This document shows, piece by piece, positions 21,711 through 33,454 of a stretch of DNA of 64,000 nt (its first letter is position 1; every line of letters starts with the position of its first letter). Origin of the DNA: Dendrophyllia cribrosa (Eukaryota; Cnidaria; Anthozoa; Scleractinia; Dendrophylliidae); the NCBI GenBank assembly GCA_024195265.1, contig JAJLRJ010000008.1, positions 23,844,958 to 23,908,957 of the forward strand, in the 5' to 3' direction. A program made the translations under genes and the position numbers. The notes under the pieces are model-generated. The model saw nothing but the letters and a program-made list of their open reading frames with translations, did not search any database and was not told the DNA's origin.

Positions 21711-23331
21711 GTAATAATTACCAAATTACCAAATTGTATATAGCTGTGCCAGCGGACCAGAATATCACCAGGACTGAGGAGGAGAAGGTTGAAAAGTACC
21801 AGGAACTAGCATTTGAAATTAGAAGGATTCATGGAGCCTCGAAAGTCACAATACCTATCGTGATTGGTGCTCTTTGAAGCATATCGAAAGGTGCAAAGAC
21901 CTGGTTTGGAAAGTTAGATGTACCTCACTTCCTTTGAAGTGTACAAATATCGGCCATTCTTGGAACTGCACACTTGCTGCGGAAAGTGTTGTGTCTCTAA
22001 GCTACGGGAGTGGCTGAGACACAATAAACATTACCCAGTAGAACATGCGGCAACTGGAGAGAATCGAATAATAATAAAAAAAACCTTTATTTAAACACGA
22101 TGGAATTTAAAGCTTAACAGCTTGTGGGGTCATGTATAAATAATCGCTAATTGTAAAATAATGCTAAAAACTATGTACAAAAGATAAAGTACATGTACAA
22201 TAAGATAAGATATAAAAAATCTATATACAAAGAGTAAAACACTATTCATGGACAATGCATGGGTGAATTCATTTCTTACAGAACGGGTTGCGAAAGTCAA
22301 TGTCCTTTATTATGTTCAGCTTGTAAATCATTCTAGTAAAACTCTTTAAGCATACTTCTTTACGGCACTCGTCCGGTAAATGATTCCATAAAATTGCCCC
22401 CCTGTAGGATATAGAAAACTTTAAATTATATTTGTTTTAGATGATATTTGTTTTACATGATGGGTTCCTGGATATGTTCAGTCTCAACATTCTTTTTTAA
22501 ATATTGTATAAATCATTAGCATGTGCACCATTCATTGCAGGTGTTATTGACTTACTTGGTGGTGCTGCAGTTGGAAAGGAGTTCAAGGCTTCGCTGTTGG
22601 CGTCGCATGGTTTTGTAACCCTTGCGTTGGATTATAGTCCCCTTGACAAGACCGGAAATGTTCCAAAAGTTTTCGAGTTGGAATACTTCGAAGAAGTGGT
22701 GGATTGGCTAAGCAACCACCCAAATGTTTTACCAGGAGGCATCGGATTGCATTCTATCTGCTTCGGTTCTTGGATAGCCCTGTTGTTAGCAAGCTTCAGA
22801 AGCGATGTTATTAAAGCTACTGTCGCAGTTTCCCCACTCTCGTTTGCCTTTATATCCTCGTTTAAATACCGAGGAAAAGTGTCTGAGATTTTTCCCATTG
22901 ATGAAAGCAAACAGGTCACGACAGCGTTTGGCGTTGTTACGCGTTATGGCCTTGCTTCAATCACAGAGGACAATGGCTCAGATTCTAAGTTCTCTGCCAT
23001 AACTCCCTGTGAAAATATTTATTGTCCCGTGCTACTAATCTATGGTACAGGTGATCTTAATGTTAATGCCGACTTCTGCGTGAAGCAGGTATACGAGCGC
23101 ATGAAAGGGAATGGCAAAGAAGAACTATGCTCTGTCTTATGTTATCCCAGTGCAGGACATCTCATTGAGCCCCCTTATTCTCCTCTCTGCTATTCAACGT
23201 ATAATTCAAATAATACTTATGATGTCTTTGGAGGAGAGACAGTAGCGCATGCACAAGCGCAAGGTGATGCTTGGCCAAAGATTATTGCCTTTTTGAAAAG
23301 GAATATTCCACAGACCAAATGCAACTTGTAA
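18709..23331 (+). CDS. BAAT/ACOT-family acyl-CoA acyltransferase or thioesterase
   Basis: Two exons, 18709-19207 and 22541-23331, join in phase 1 (donor GTAAGT, acceptor TTCATTGCAG) to give 429 residues, a usual family length. Exon 1 holds the N-terminal acyl-CoA thioesterase/BAAT beta-sandwich domain. Exon 2 holds the alpha/beta-hydrolase domain, with the predicted triad Cys240 in SICFG, Asp338 in GTGDLN and His373 in AGHLIEPPYSPLC. ACOT thioesterases carry Ser at the nucleophile; bile-acid CoA:amino acid N-acyltransferase carries Cys, so conjugation of acyl groups to amino acids or taurine is plausible. The C-terminus CNL could be a weak peroxisomal signal, like SQL in human BAAT. Bile acids as the substrate are not implied. 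The 3.3-kb intron is full of mobile-element remnants. Confidence 0.93.
19246..19514. mobile_element. MITE with C/G homopolymer flanks, in BAAT intron
   Basis: TGGGCCATTCCATTTAATG at the left is inverted at the right (ATTAAATGAAATGGCCCA). Long C and G runs (19270-19286, 19320-19332, 19474-19488) lie just inside. Such runs are prone to assembly error. Confidence 0.75.
19797..19938. mobile_element. Short MITE in BAAT intron
   Basis: GCAGAATACCCTGCCACT near 19803 is inverted as AGTGGCAGGGTATTCTGC near 19912. Outer bases AAGGG and CCCTTT extend the symmetry with interruptions. No coding sequence. Confidence 0.75.
20054..20452. repeat. Possible degenerate inverted-terminus element
   Basis: Weak inverted similarity joins ACCTGCCAACTT near 20059 with ACTTGGCATTAGC near 20431. 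GGCGTGAGA-type motifs recur inside near both ends. Boundaries are uncertain. Confidence 0.35.
21676..22060 (+). mobile_element. LINE reverse-transcriptase C-terminal remnant after a (TAA)n tract
   Basis: After a TAA microsatellite (21676-21708), codons from about 21738 read AVPADQ, then EKVEKYQELAFEIRR and IPIVIGAL, followed by a stop and SISKGAKTWFGKLDVP in the same register. This is the pattern at the end of the ORF2 polyprotein in several animal non-LTR retrotransposons. Stops within it show it is dead. It lies in the BAAT-like gene's intron. Confidence 0.7.
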
Positions 23332-23468
23332 CATTCAGAGAACAGAAAATTTTGGTCCCACTAGTTTTCTTAAAAGGAAAACCCTTTTTTATCTGGAAAT
23401 GTGGAAATTTGACTTCTTGGTTTTTCAGTGTATGTGTGTACGTGTGAACGAAGAGATCAGAATATGTA

Positions 23469-23950
23469 TACCGTATTTATTCGATTAAACGCCGCCCTCA
23501 AATAAATGCCGCCCTCGAGAGCAAAAATATTAATAAACGCCGCCCTCGAATAGACGCCGCATCCATGATGCGGCGTTTATTCGAATAATATACTCAAAAG
23601 CGAGTACAGTAATAATCTAGTTTCAGCAAGCCTAAAAAAATTATTTTCCTTGATTATGACAATGTTAATCAGTGCATTCAAAGCTCCGAGGAATATAATT
23701 GAGTGAACTTTATTCTATGACATGCATCGCAATCGTATTAAAACGCAAAGTGAGAACGATAAATTAAATGACATTTTATTTCAGACAAACACTGAAACAT
23801 GTTTCTGTTTTTAAAAATGCAAACGTTCAGTTGCTATTGTTTGTAAGAAATAAATTGGATTTTAAATAAACGCCGCCCTCGATTAAACGCCGCACCAGAA
23901 TCACGAAAAATTTAATAAACGCCGCGGTGTTTGATCGAGTAAATACGGTA
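23469..23950. mobile_element. MITE with TACCGTATTTA termini
   Basis: Termini are TACCGTATTTATTCGATTAA and its approximate inverse ending TAAATACGGTA. Near each end AACGCCGCCCTCGA-like motifs are repeated in tandem and inverted, and ATGCGGCGTTTATTCG forms a local hairpin near 23567. It starts about 140 bp after the BAAT-like stop codon and may supply AATAAA for that transcript (near 23501). Confidence 0.8.
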
Positions 23951-24201
23951 TGTCCTACCCAAAGTGGACAGAAACACATTACAGTGTACTGTGACGTATC
24001 TTACCGTGAGTACCCAATTAACTTTTTTACAAGTTAGCCAATCAGAGAGCGCGAATTTAATAAAGGAATTCACAGTTGTCTACTTAGTAACTGGCCTTTG
24101 CGTGAAAATGAGGCTGAAGTTAAAAATCATGTTGTTCTTATGCTAACTAACATGATTTACATACGAAATAAAAGAGGGAAGGTTTGTATTAAAACAAAGC
24201 A

Positions 24202-24580
24202 TAGTTAATCGAGGGACTGGTTATGAAACCTTGCAGACTTAAGTGGCAATAACAAAGGAGCTACAATTTATGTTGAACCGTACTTGACCGTGCACATCTT
24301 TTGTTTTTTTTTGATCACACGCTATGACTGAATAACTTAATAGGCCTTTTTCACGCGGCGGCCATGTTGACTCCCCGGAGAATAAAATGCTTTGTTTTTG
24401 CCCACCCAGCCTCGCAGTGAAAAAGTTGAAAACGAGGTTGGGCGGGAAAAATCTTTTGTTTTTATTCAAAATGTCGGAGCGTGAAAAAGGCCTATAGCAC
24501 ATTTCTATTGGTCAGTTGCTTGAACAAAAGTTCAACATCTATTGTATTGTGCAGGGTCAAGGCCAAAAAACGATAACAAA
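24202..24580. mobile_element. Repeat with a nested MITE
   Basis: The outer sequence (CATAGTTAATCGAGGGACTG at the left, GTGCAGGGTCAAGG near the right) resembles the element at 33184-33454. Nested inside at 24340-24495 is a MITE with termini ATAGGCCTTTTTCACG and CGTGAAAAAGGCCTAT. A dispersed repeat shared with 15497-15600 follows at 24612-24716. Confidence 0.65.
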
Positions 24581-24720
24581 AACATCGAACAAATTTATTT
24601 TGTTATTTATTTTATTATATCAAAAAACTGAGCTTTTAGTATTGTCAATGCTTTTATTGGTCATTGACGATCGATTCTCCTTCCATCGTTGCACATTCCA
24701 ATGTACCTCTAGTTAATCGC

Positions 24721-26333
24721 AAGAAATAATGACGTGTTATAAAATGGTGTTTACCATAAACGACGTGTAGATGGCAGATTATAAAACCAATAGCTTTTTA
24801 GATGGACCTGCTTATTAGCAGGTTTAGACCTACTTAACTAGTATAATCAAAGATTAGGAGCACGTTCGAAAGGATGTTTGGGGACTGTGACTCTGTGTTT
24901 TGTCTGATCAACCACTGAAGCATTAACAACTGAGAACAAACATGCGTCATTACTAAGACCATTGCTAACACAATTCGGAAAAACTTTATGAATCGTTATG
25001 AACTTCTATTTGTTTTTTTTTGCTTGGGTAAAATCTTGGTTTATTTAGATTTTTGAAGCAACTAATATTTCAAGGACGCGCAAGTAAACCACGTTTTGTG
25101 ACTGAAAGACGCCTTAATTTGCATTCACACCCAAAAGGTGTGAAATGAGGGAGGAGCTAAGCCTTTTATACCTATTCCCAGTGTCTTACGTCATTCAGTC
25201 TAGAAAGACAAGATTTTTTGGTCGTTTTAAATCTGTTTTACTCTTCAATTCTTCGACTTCAAACGCAGTATGGAAAATTAAAACCGATCTGTGGACTTAA
25301 CGAGATGGCTCTTAAAGCCCTTTGATTTTTTTATAGGATCACTAGAGAATTAAATTGGAAAGCAGTGCACCACCTTGAAAAAGCTGGATGTTTCCATAGG
25401 CTAAGAAGTGCTAAGATGGAACTATTACAGTCAGTTCCAATAAACTATTCTTGTTGGCCATCTTCAACTTATTGCTAGTCCAAAAAAAATAGCGAGGAGT
25501 AAATAGTTTAAATTGACAAGGCACGAAACAACCATTCTGCGGTAAAATCAAACAACACACATATTCATCGTCATTTAAAATTTATTAATTGTTTGATTCA
25601 TAACACGAGGTTAACATAAAACGGTCAAATTAACATTTTCCGCAGAGAGAAATTGTAACCTAAATTCAAATGCATAGATCATTCGAAGTTAAATTTTTTT
25701 TTGGCCATTCCCATACAAATCAATTTGAGCAACTCATCTTGCTTACAAAGATCAAAAGGACTTAGAAGTGTGATACTCTATCAAAGGCAATAACAGTACG
25801 ACCAGAAAATACGTAAATGCCGAAAATGTTTCACTTTACGTTGTTTTATGACTTATGCAAACATTTTTAAGTTCCCTTACCAGATATCGCGTCATTGGTC
25901 ATATTTAACATTCCAGAAATAATTACGGCGTGCTTGGTTTTTCTGGTCGCATTGTAAACTAATGTTCATAATTAGTGCACAGCATGCGTAGCTGGACGTG
26001 CTTTCACCACAGCATAATGACCGCTCTTGTAACTCACAATTCAAGAAAAACTCATGACTGCCTCGCAACAGGCAACAATGGTTTCCCTTACATCTTGAGC
26101 TACCGCTGGAGGTGACTACAATATTAAACTACAAAAGAAAATGTTATGGCAGTACATTTAGTTAACTAAACTGACTGAATTAGAAATTGGGTAGAATCAC
26201 CTTGTGTTCTTTTTTAACTTACTTGCTTGGTCACATTGTCTGCTTACTATTTCACAAAATTGATTTGTTTGTCAGATCACAAGTTTAAAAATCTTCTAAA
26301 TCTCCCGTAGAAGGTATTCTATTTTCCAAGTAT
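24721..26333. other. Intergenic, little recognisable
   Basis: AT-rich sequence without a supported exon. Only the diverged repeat at about 25208-25322, shared with 3684-3830, stands out. Confidence 0.5.
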
Positions 26334-29147
26334 TTAATCTGTTTTGCAAATATTGGCCAGTCCTCCATGACTCGATTGGTTTTGCAAACATTGAGTTAAG
26401 GTGTCAGCTACCTCGTCAGTTTGCTCACGGCGTACTCTATCGGCAATATCAATCACAGTTTTCCGTGTGTACTCATCAAACAAGTTGATCTTGTTCTTCC
26501 TCACTCTTCTCAAGTTCACTATTTTTTCTCCATATTCATTCACGATCCACTTGATGCCTTTTAGTTGATGCTTTGTGCCGTCTCCCGTGAATTTCTCATG
26601 CTCGCCTCTGAATTACAGCTCCCAGGTGCCCTCATTTTTCTTCTTCGAGATCATGTCTGCAGCTTCTCCGTCGATTCCCCAAGGATCCAGAAACAAATCA
26701 TTTTTTATGACGAGATAATCCGTACCTCTTCAAAGATCTATTTGGGTGGAATGGGTTACTCGTTGCTGGGGGCATTTTAAGGTGCAGACATCAATCTTTG
26801 GGTCACTTGCCTGGCTACTCTGAACATTTTGGCTGAAATCAGTAACAAGGCTATCACCGCTAAAAAACAACAAGTCCAGTTCCGACACCATCCTCCGCTT
26901 TATCATACAGCCTCCGTATTCAGTAAAGGCTTCCACTTCTCCAGGACATTTCGTGTGAAATGAAACAGTCGCAAGCAGCCTTTTACCGTCTCCACCACCC
27001 ATAGGATGACTTCCATCAGCCGGCTCACCGGAACATCTCCTTATTAGCGGTGACATGTCTGAATCACCTGCAGTGTCATTTGCATCCCGTTTCTGCTCAC
27101 TTATACTTTTGCCGTATATCTTCAGTTGTATGATTACCATCATATAAAATATCATTGGCTACTCCCGACTGAAGACCGAAGCCGAAGAGACTTAGAAGCG
27201 GTTTATGATTTTTGCATTTGTTTTCTCCGTTCTGTCCGTTGTCTGTGGTTAGTATCGATAATTTTAAAATGTGGTGTAAAAGGATTTGCCATGTTACGAC
27301 AAGTAGACAAACTCGCGATCTTGTTGACATTAATGTAATAGGTTGATTTTCCTTTAACCTTAATAAAAGTGAAATCATCGCCGTTTTCTGCCTTTTCGTG
27401 AGCGAATAATCTCACTGTATCTCTAAATGGAGATGCACCCAAAACTGAGACTGGTTTAACAATACCGACGGAAAAACGTTTTAGGGAACGTCCGATGAAA
27501 TAAGTCACCTTTTCGTCTTGTGCGTCGAATTCAATTCCTTGGATCTCAGAGTCTTCGTTATCAGGCATTCCAAGTAAGGATAACATATTATTTCCAGGCC
27601 CTAGATCAGCATCCAATTGATTTTCGTTTTCTCCAATAAATCCATCAATGTTCAAAACATCATTTCCACCCCCTGTTCTAATAGCAACTTTTTCAGAGCT
27701 GTCAAGGTTTTTCATGTTCCCGATGGCAACAACGTCATCATAGTCCCCATAATCACCCTTCGTATCGGTATCAATAAGGATGCTGCGAAGGGGGTCGTCC
27801 AAGTCCTCATCGTCGCTTAATTTGGAGCTTTGAACTTCATCGGTGTTTACGAGAACGATTGAGCCACCATATGGTTGGTCAGGCTTCAAATGTTCCCCTT
27901 TCCTAATCGAGCGTCCATTGCTTGTGAATCCGTAAAATCCATAGCCAACATCATCATCATAATCGTCACTTCGGCTATTGATGTTTTTCCCGTCAACAAG
28001 TAAAGGACAATTCCTATGTTCTCCCGCTCCTATGTTGGCTGCCGCGTAAACAACGCCCGGAGCGTGTGGATTATAAGCATGTTTACACGCTCCTGGATGA
28101 TTGACAATTTTTCTTGGATTTTCTAACCGAGTAGTGCCAAACTGAAGATTCTTTTCGGTGTCAATCCACTTCGGCAATTGTCCCTGGTTGACAACATAGA
28201 GGTCGCCCCTATTAATGTCATTGTCTGCCATGAACCTGTTTGCAATATAAAGTTGTCGTCTTGAATAACTGTCCAGTTCCTGAACCATTTGAATCTTTTT
28301 TTGATACCGAAGTTCCTCTTCATCGACTGGAGGCTTGTAAAACAATTCTATCAACGTTGCGCATATTGCCAGCGTGAACGATACAATTGCGCCTACGGGA
28401 CCAAGAACCGCAGCAACTGATGAGGAGACAACAAGCGTAGCAGCGAAAACTCCCACGCCAACCACGCCAGAGACGATTCCAAGCGACGCTGATGCGATTG
28501 CTCCTTTATTACAGGTCGCTGGGTTTTCGTTGCAGTCTGCAATAGCTGTTTCTAAGGCCCATGAATTGATTCCAATTCCGATGGCATCAAACAAGGGTCC
28601 TAAAATTTTGGCAGCGGATTTTACTCGAAACCATCGTTTTGCTCGGTTGATGTATTTCATTGTTTTGCTGTATTTTGGTACATTTTGTATAGTTCCCAGG
28701 TCGGTTTCAAAGGCCCTCAGCACTTCGGCCTTTTTGCTATTTAGAAGACGTTTTACAGCACTTTCCGACAACGTTTTGAAGTTTGCTTTAAATGTACTCT
28801 CCAGACCTTCTCTGTAGACCCCCCAAGCGTCTCTTGTCTCTTGCAGTGTCCGTCGTAATAGTTTCAATGATGTGTTGTGTTACAGGGACTAGAGCTCCTC
28901 CTCCGATATCCAATGCTACTAAAGTAGCGACAGCCTGAGCCAAACTTTCTCTAACCTTAGCACTGTCCTCGTGCCGCAACAACTCGGACGCTGCGTTGAC
29001 GTTCTTCGAGCGGGAGATCATGCCAAGACCAGAATTCGTATATCCAACTTTATTGCCAACCATGTTAAGGATGGCAAGCGGATCTTTGAGCAAGGTCGGA
29101 GAGAATTGTAACGACAGAAACAATATTACCAGGGTATTTCCCTTCAT
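26334..29147 (-). pseudogene. Toxin-like secreted protein gene, broken
   Basis: An intronless minus-strand gene starts at 29147 with a likely signal peptide (NTLVILFLSLQF). After about 110 codons the frame changes at a six-base C/G run (28819-28824) into a long open frame of 554 codons (28867-27203). There, residues ~122-176 form a hydrophobic Gly/Ala-rich segment that could insert in a membrane, and an acidic region holds GGGNDVLNI (27648-27674), resembling an RTX calcium-binding nonapeptide. Further frame changes occur near 27205-27300 and 27110-27150, and stops lie at 26730-26732 and 26613-26615 within otherwise coding-like sequence. A pore-forming or RTX-like role is inference from these features only. 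Some breaks could be sequencing errors, but the later stops suggest real decay. Lack of introns and the bacterial-type motif would fit old lateral transfer. Confidence 0.6.
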
Positions 29148-29227
29148 CGTGCAACCTATGAGAGAAATAGTTTCTTTAGACTGAGCAAAGAGGTCTGAAC
29201 CTCAGCTTTTTATATATTTTATAATTA

Positions 29228-29330
29228 ATCGTGCCAGTGGCGGATCCAGAAAGGAAAATATTTTTTGCAAGATAAAGGGAGAGGGAGGGGGGGAGGGGGA
29301 GGTGGGGGAGGAGCCGGGACATATACCACA
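29228..29330. repeat. Transposon end and G-rich tract
   Basis: CAGTGGCGGATCCAG at about 29234 resembles a common animal DNA-transposon terminus; a related reverse-oriented end lies at 42846-42858. A strongly purine-biased GGGA/GGGGGAGG tract follows at 29270-29325. The partner terminus was not found. Confidence 0.5.
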
Positions 29331-29735
29331 GAACCTCGCCTTCCTTGAATAAAAACCAACACCCTCCGTCTTGTACTGCATAACGTAAAGCCGTAAAATG
29401 ACGCCGAGTGTCCGGGGGAGACTCAGAATCAGACTCAGTTGAAGCTGTTATTGCAACCACTCTCGTAAACGACCAGACCCTAAATCAGCAAACCCTATTC
29501 GCATTCTCAATAAAAACATAACATTGTAACTAAGCGCTCCTGTAAGCGACCGCGACCACCTATTGGGATTTACGAAATGGACTGTTTCCTTGTTATTAAG
29601 TTCTTGGAAGTGACCATTCTTGAGGGACGTAAACACGAAGTTCCATTATTGGGTGTGAAATGCAAATTTAAAAGAATTTATACCGTTCTGCCCGTTCTCC
29701 TTTTACAACGAACAGTTGGTTGAAAAACGTTTTGA

Positions 29736-29873
29736 TATAGAGGTTTTGCACGGCAGCCATGTTGCATGGCAGGAACAATAGATTCTTTTCCCTATGGGAA
29801 AGAATGTTCTTTCTAATGCAAAACATTTTCATTGTTCTGCCATGCAACATGGCTGCCGTGCAAAACCTCTATA
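29736..29873. repeat. 138-bp palindromic MITE
   Basis: Arms of about 44 bp begin TATAGAGGTTTTGCACGGCA and are perfect reverse complements at both ends. An inner inverted pair (TTTTCCCTATGGGAAAGAAT) continues the hairpin. Confidence 0.9.
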
Positions 29874-30386
29874 GTGAAAAACATGTATGTACTGCATCGA
29901 TTTTACGCTGTTATCAGAAATACAGTACACGTTGTCTCTGACATTTTGGAAGCTCCCGTATATAGGCGACCGACTTGTGACGTTTTAGTGAGTGGTCGCT
30001 GACGGTAATGAATTCTGGTATGCGACCACTGAGCTCCAGTGACGACCACTTACGCTTACGAGACCTATAGTTGGATACACTTATGAAATGCCAGACACAA
30101 AAAAATACAAAAAAATAAGGTCGCAATTTCTATCAAGCAGTATCTCAAATAATCGCCTCCCACGACTAATCACTCCTTTTCAAACGATAAAAATAATAAT
30201 CGTACGTCCCCGGCCATTATTCGAGACGAGAAATACCGCCACAGTAATTACTTTAAACAAATTCTTAGTTATGGGGGTTTGGACAGGAGCTCCTGGTTTG
30301 GTCTATTCTGGTATTAAGATCGCCTGAAGGGCATTATATGATTGCCATAGTAGAACTACAGAGCTACAGAACCACAAAAGAAACTA

Positions 30387-30880
30387 CAGAAGTGCCGGAG
30401 TTAGGGATAGGGGTCTCCAATATAAAAGTGAAAAAAGGGGGGGTGCTCGTTGGAAAGTTTCGAAAACAGCATAAAGGTACCAGAATCTCGTTTGATGGGC
30501 GTGGCTCAAATGGATTTTTACCCCCGAGATGTACCAATTCTAGCCTGTTCCAGGCGTTTAGATTGTGGGGAGCAGCGGAAAGCGGCGCGCGGCGCTATTG
30601 GGTCGGCGCTTTGCGCCCGATCGATTTTTCTTTCGCGCGCCACAAACTTAACGCCGGCCTGGAACAGGCTATACCAATTCTAAACCAACACATGAACTGA
30701 CAAATAATCCCCGTCATATTTTTTCGGCTCGATACCCTAAGCTACTGCGATAATTCTCACGGTGGTCATTTAAGATTTTAGCACCATAAGCGGTACCAAT
30801 CTACAAGTTTTGACCCCTAAAAGGTACGACGAGTGTTCCCGTCATTTCTATATGGAAGTTCCCCCCCCCGGGCAGAAGTG
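30387..30880. mobile_element. MITE with 8-bp target duplication, copy A
   Basis: CAGAAGTG at 30387-30394 and 30873-30880 is an 8-bp target-site duplication, typical of hAT-type transposons. The body matches the element at 42400-42730 (GGTACCAGAATCT, TTAGCACC, GGTACCAATCTACAA). It is interrupted by a younger element at 30541-30671. Confidence 0.82.
30541..30671. mobile_element. 131-bp MITE with 9-bp target duplication
   Basis: Perfect 15-bp inverted termini (TAGCCTGTTCCAGGC) are flanked by the 9-bp duplication TACCAATTC at 30532-30540 and 30672-30680. The related element at 42400-42730 keeps a single uninterrupted TACCAATTC near 42540, that is, an empty site. A 9-bp duplication suggests a Mutator-like family. 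Confidence 0.92.
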
Positions 30881-33029
30881 TAAAGTAAGATATTTTTTTT
30901 TTGTCGTTTCGAGGCTGCATATTCGTGACGGCTATCATGGAGGTATACAGAAATAAAAACATTTTCATTTGCTTGTCTAAATTTTCATTTCTCATATTTC
31001 TGGAGATTGATCTCTTTTACAGTATTTTCATTACAAGATCATTATAATAAATAGAATATAAAGTGAACAAATGTAAAATAAAACGGCAAACTGATGGTTG
31101 CTGCGAAGCCCCTGCTGCGAAGCCCCTGCTGCGAAGACAGGAAAGAAAGAAGCAAGAACAAAATAAAGTGACGACACCAAGGAAAAAATAGTAGAAAAGT
31201 ACATTTGAAAAGCACATTTTCGATTTTTTTTCAGAAAGAAGACATGAAACACTAAATTCCTACCAGATTATTTATACCTGTCAAGTAGTTGTTCTCCGCT
31301 TGTTAAAACACTGACTGAAGCACCCAATGTACTGAATAAAAGGTCCCTGCGATGTATTCAGTTGAGAATTTCTTCCTATTCCTGATAAAAAAAAAATACA
31401 AGAAAAAAAAAATAAAAACAAAAACAAAGAAAATAGCTTAGTCCTTTCGACAATTGCACCGGTATGGAAAGGTCATAGGATAAATAATATTAACTCTGAA
31501 TTTTTTGGCCTACTTTGCAGCTGCTTATAAGGTTTCTAACAATATTTCAGTCACAAAACATTTTCTTAGCCATTTACAGTGGCCTACCTCGAACTCCATT
31601 GGCTCAGGTTGATCTCTCGCTTTATTGAACAACTGATTTTATGTTTTCTTTGAGAGTTTAAGATAGCGGGGGGTCTACTGTGTGATGTAATTTCAAAATT
31701 TGGCCATATGAAGCTTTTTTTAAAAACAGTTTTCCTTTTCCTGGAGATCGAATCGTAACAAAAAGAAGTATGGTAACTTATTACATTCTTTACATTTCAA
31801 GACTGTAACATTCAACTTGTATCCCAAAAACAAATTTACTTTAATAAAAATAAAAATTACTTGATTAAATAATTATTAGCATTGCATTTAATTTGAAGTA
31901 GAAATCGATCGAACTCGGAAATAAAATCAAGAAAAATGCTGAAACAACGGTTTCTAACTGAATTATGTTCCCACACGTACCTTTAAATGACAAGTGCAAA
32001 AGCAGTCTTAAAAAGAAAAAAAATCTTACCAGAATATTTACCTGCCAACTGACTGTCATTCACTAGTCTAAACTAATTTTCAATCACACTGTGTTTAGCG
32101 GGTTGTCCAATACAGGCGATACGATATGCACGAGACAACACGACCCGTACAAGCGAGTTGTCGATTGTAGTCAACATTACAACAGTGTTTTACGCGCCAT
32201 ATCAAGTAAATATCCTCCCATTTTCTATGTCACCGAAATTCGAGAATTTTCCACAGCAAGATCAAAATCAAAATATCGATGCATGCGTAAAGGCGTGAAA
32301 GTGTGACTTTAAGTAAGGGTTAGACAATGAACGCGAGTGTTCTATGGGATATAGTGCCTCGAGCATAGATAGAAGGCCACGAGGGCGTAGCCCGAGTGGC
32401 ACTTCTATCTGATGCGAGAGGTGCCATATCCCATAGGACACGAGCGTTCATTGTCTAACCGTCTTAGAAAATGGTCACATCCGCGAAGAAACCATATTTT
32501 ATGCAGATTGTATTTATGAGCGTATTTTAATTGTGTCATTCACACTTGGGAATCACGTTGTTATTTTGTTTTGGATGTCGCCGTAATGTTGGTAGAATTT
32601 TACGAATAACAATGCTTTTCTTTCTTTGGAGCTTTGTTTATTCTTTGTTGTTTTGATGGCTCATTTGCTCCGGCTATGAGCCAGTCGGTATACAGAGCTC
32701 AAGGAACTTGAGGCCGTTCTGCCACTCATGAGTTACTTGCTTTTGAGAGCGTAGACATATCCGAGTGCTTGGGGAATGAATTCGATAAAAATGCACGTTT
32801 CCAAAAGCCTACCACAGTGAACGAAATTGAGCAAAGAGAAAGAGACAGAATTCCAAAGCACGGTGAGACCAGTCTTTCGTTTAATTTTCCCTAAAAATTG
32901 TTAAGTCGAATTTGGTTTTGTTATTTTGGTGATTAATCTCTTGCTTAAGTTATGTAAAGCGAAAACTTCAAATAAAATTGTCATTTTTATAACTGCAAGT
33001 TGTTTTTGTTTAAATTAGCAGCCTGTAAT

Positions 33030-33167
33030 TCATTAGTATGCTCTGTACACTCATTAGTATGCTCTATTTTCTCATTAGTATGCTCTATATAGAGCATACT
33101 AATTAGGCTTTTAAACAAAGGAAAACAAAAGAATTCATTAGTATGTTCTATATAGAGCTTACTAATG
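33030..33167. repeat. Cluster of short palindromes
   Basis: CATTAGTATGCTCTATATAG and its inverse AGAGCATACTAAT occur about five times in alternating orientation, so several small hairpins can form. AT-rich; no gene. Confidence 0.75.
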
Positions 33168-33183
33168 AGTAGTTATTTTACCC

Positions 33184-33454
33184 ATAGTTAATAGAACAAA
33201 CTGGTTATGAAACTCAGTCAGTCCTTTGTTATATGTTTTTGTTCTCCATTTCTTTTGTTTGTTTGCCTTGACCCTGCACAAAACACAAAAGGTATTGAAA
33301 TGCATATGAGCAACTGACCAGTAGAAACATTTGGGCTCACACGTTAAACAAAACAATGTGCAGGGTCACGGTTCGTTCAACATAAAACAAAGCAGCTTTG
33401 TACACTCTTTTTGAAATTTGTTGAGCTTCATAACCAGTTTGTTCTATTAACTAT
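33184..33454. mobile_element. MITE with ATAGTTAATAGAAC termini
   Basis: ATAGTTAATAGAACAAACTG at the left is inverted at the right (CAGTTTGTTCTATTAACTAT) over about 28 bp. A related, interrupted copy is at 24202-24580. Confidence 0.85.
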
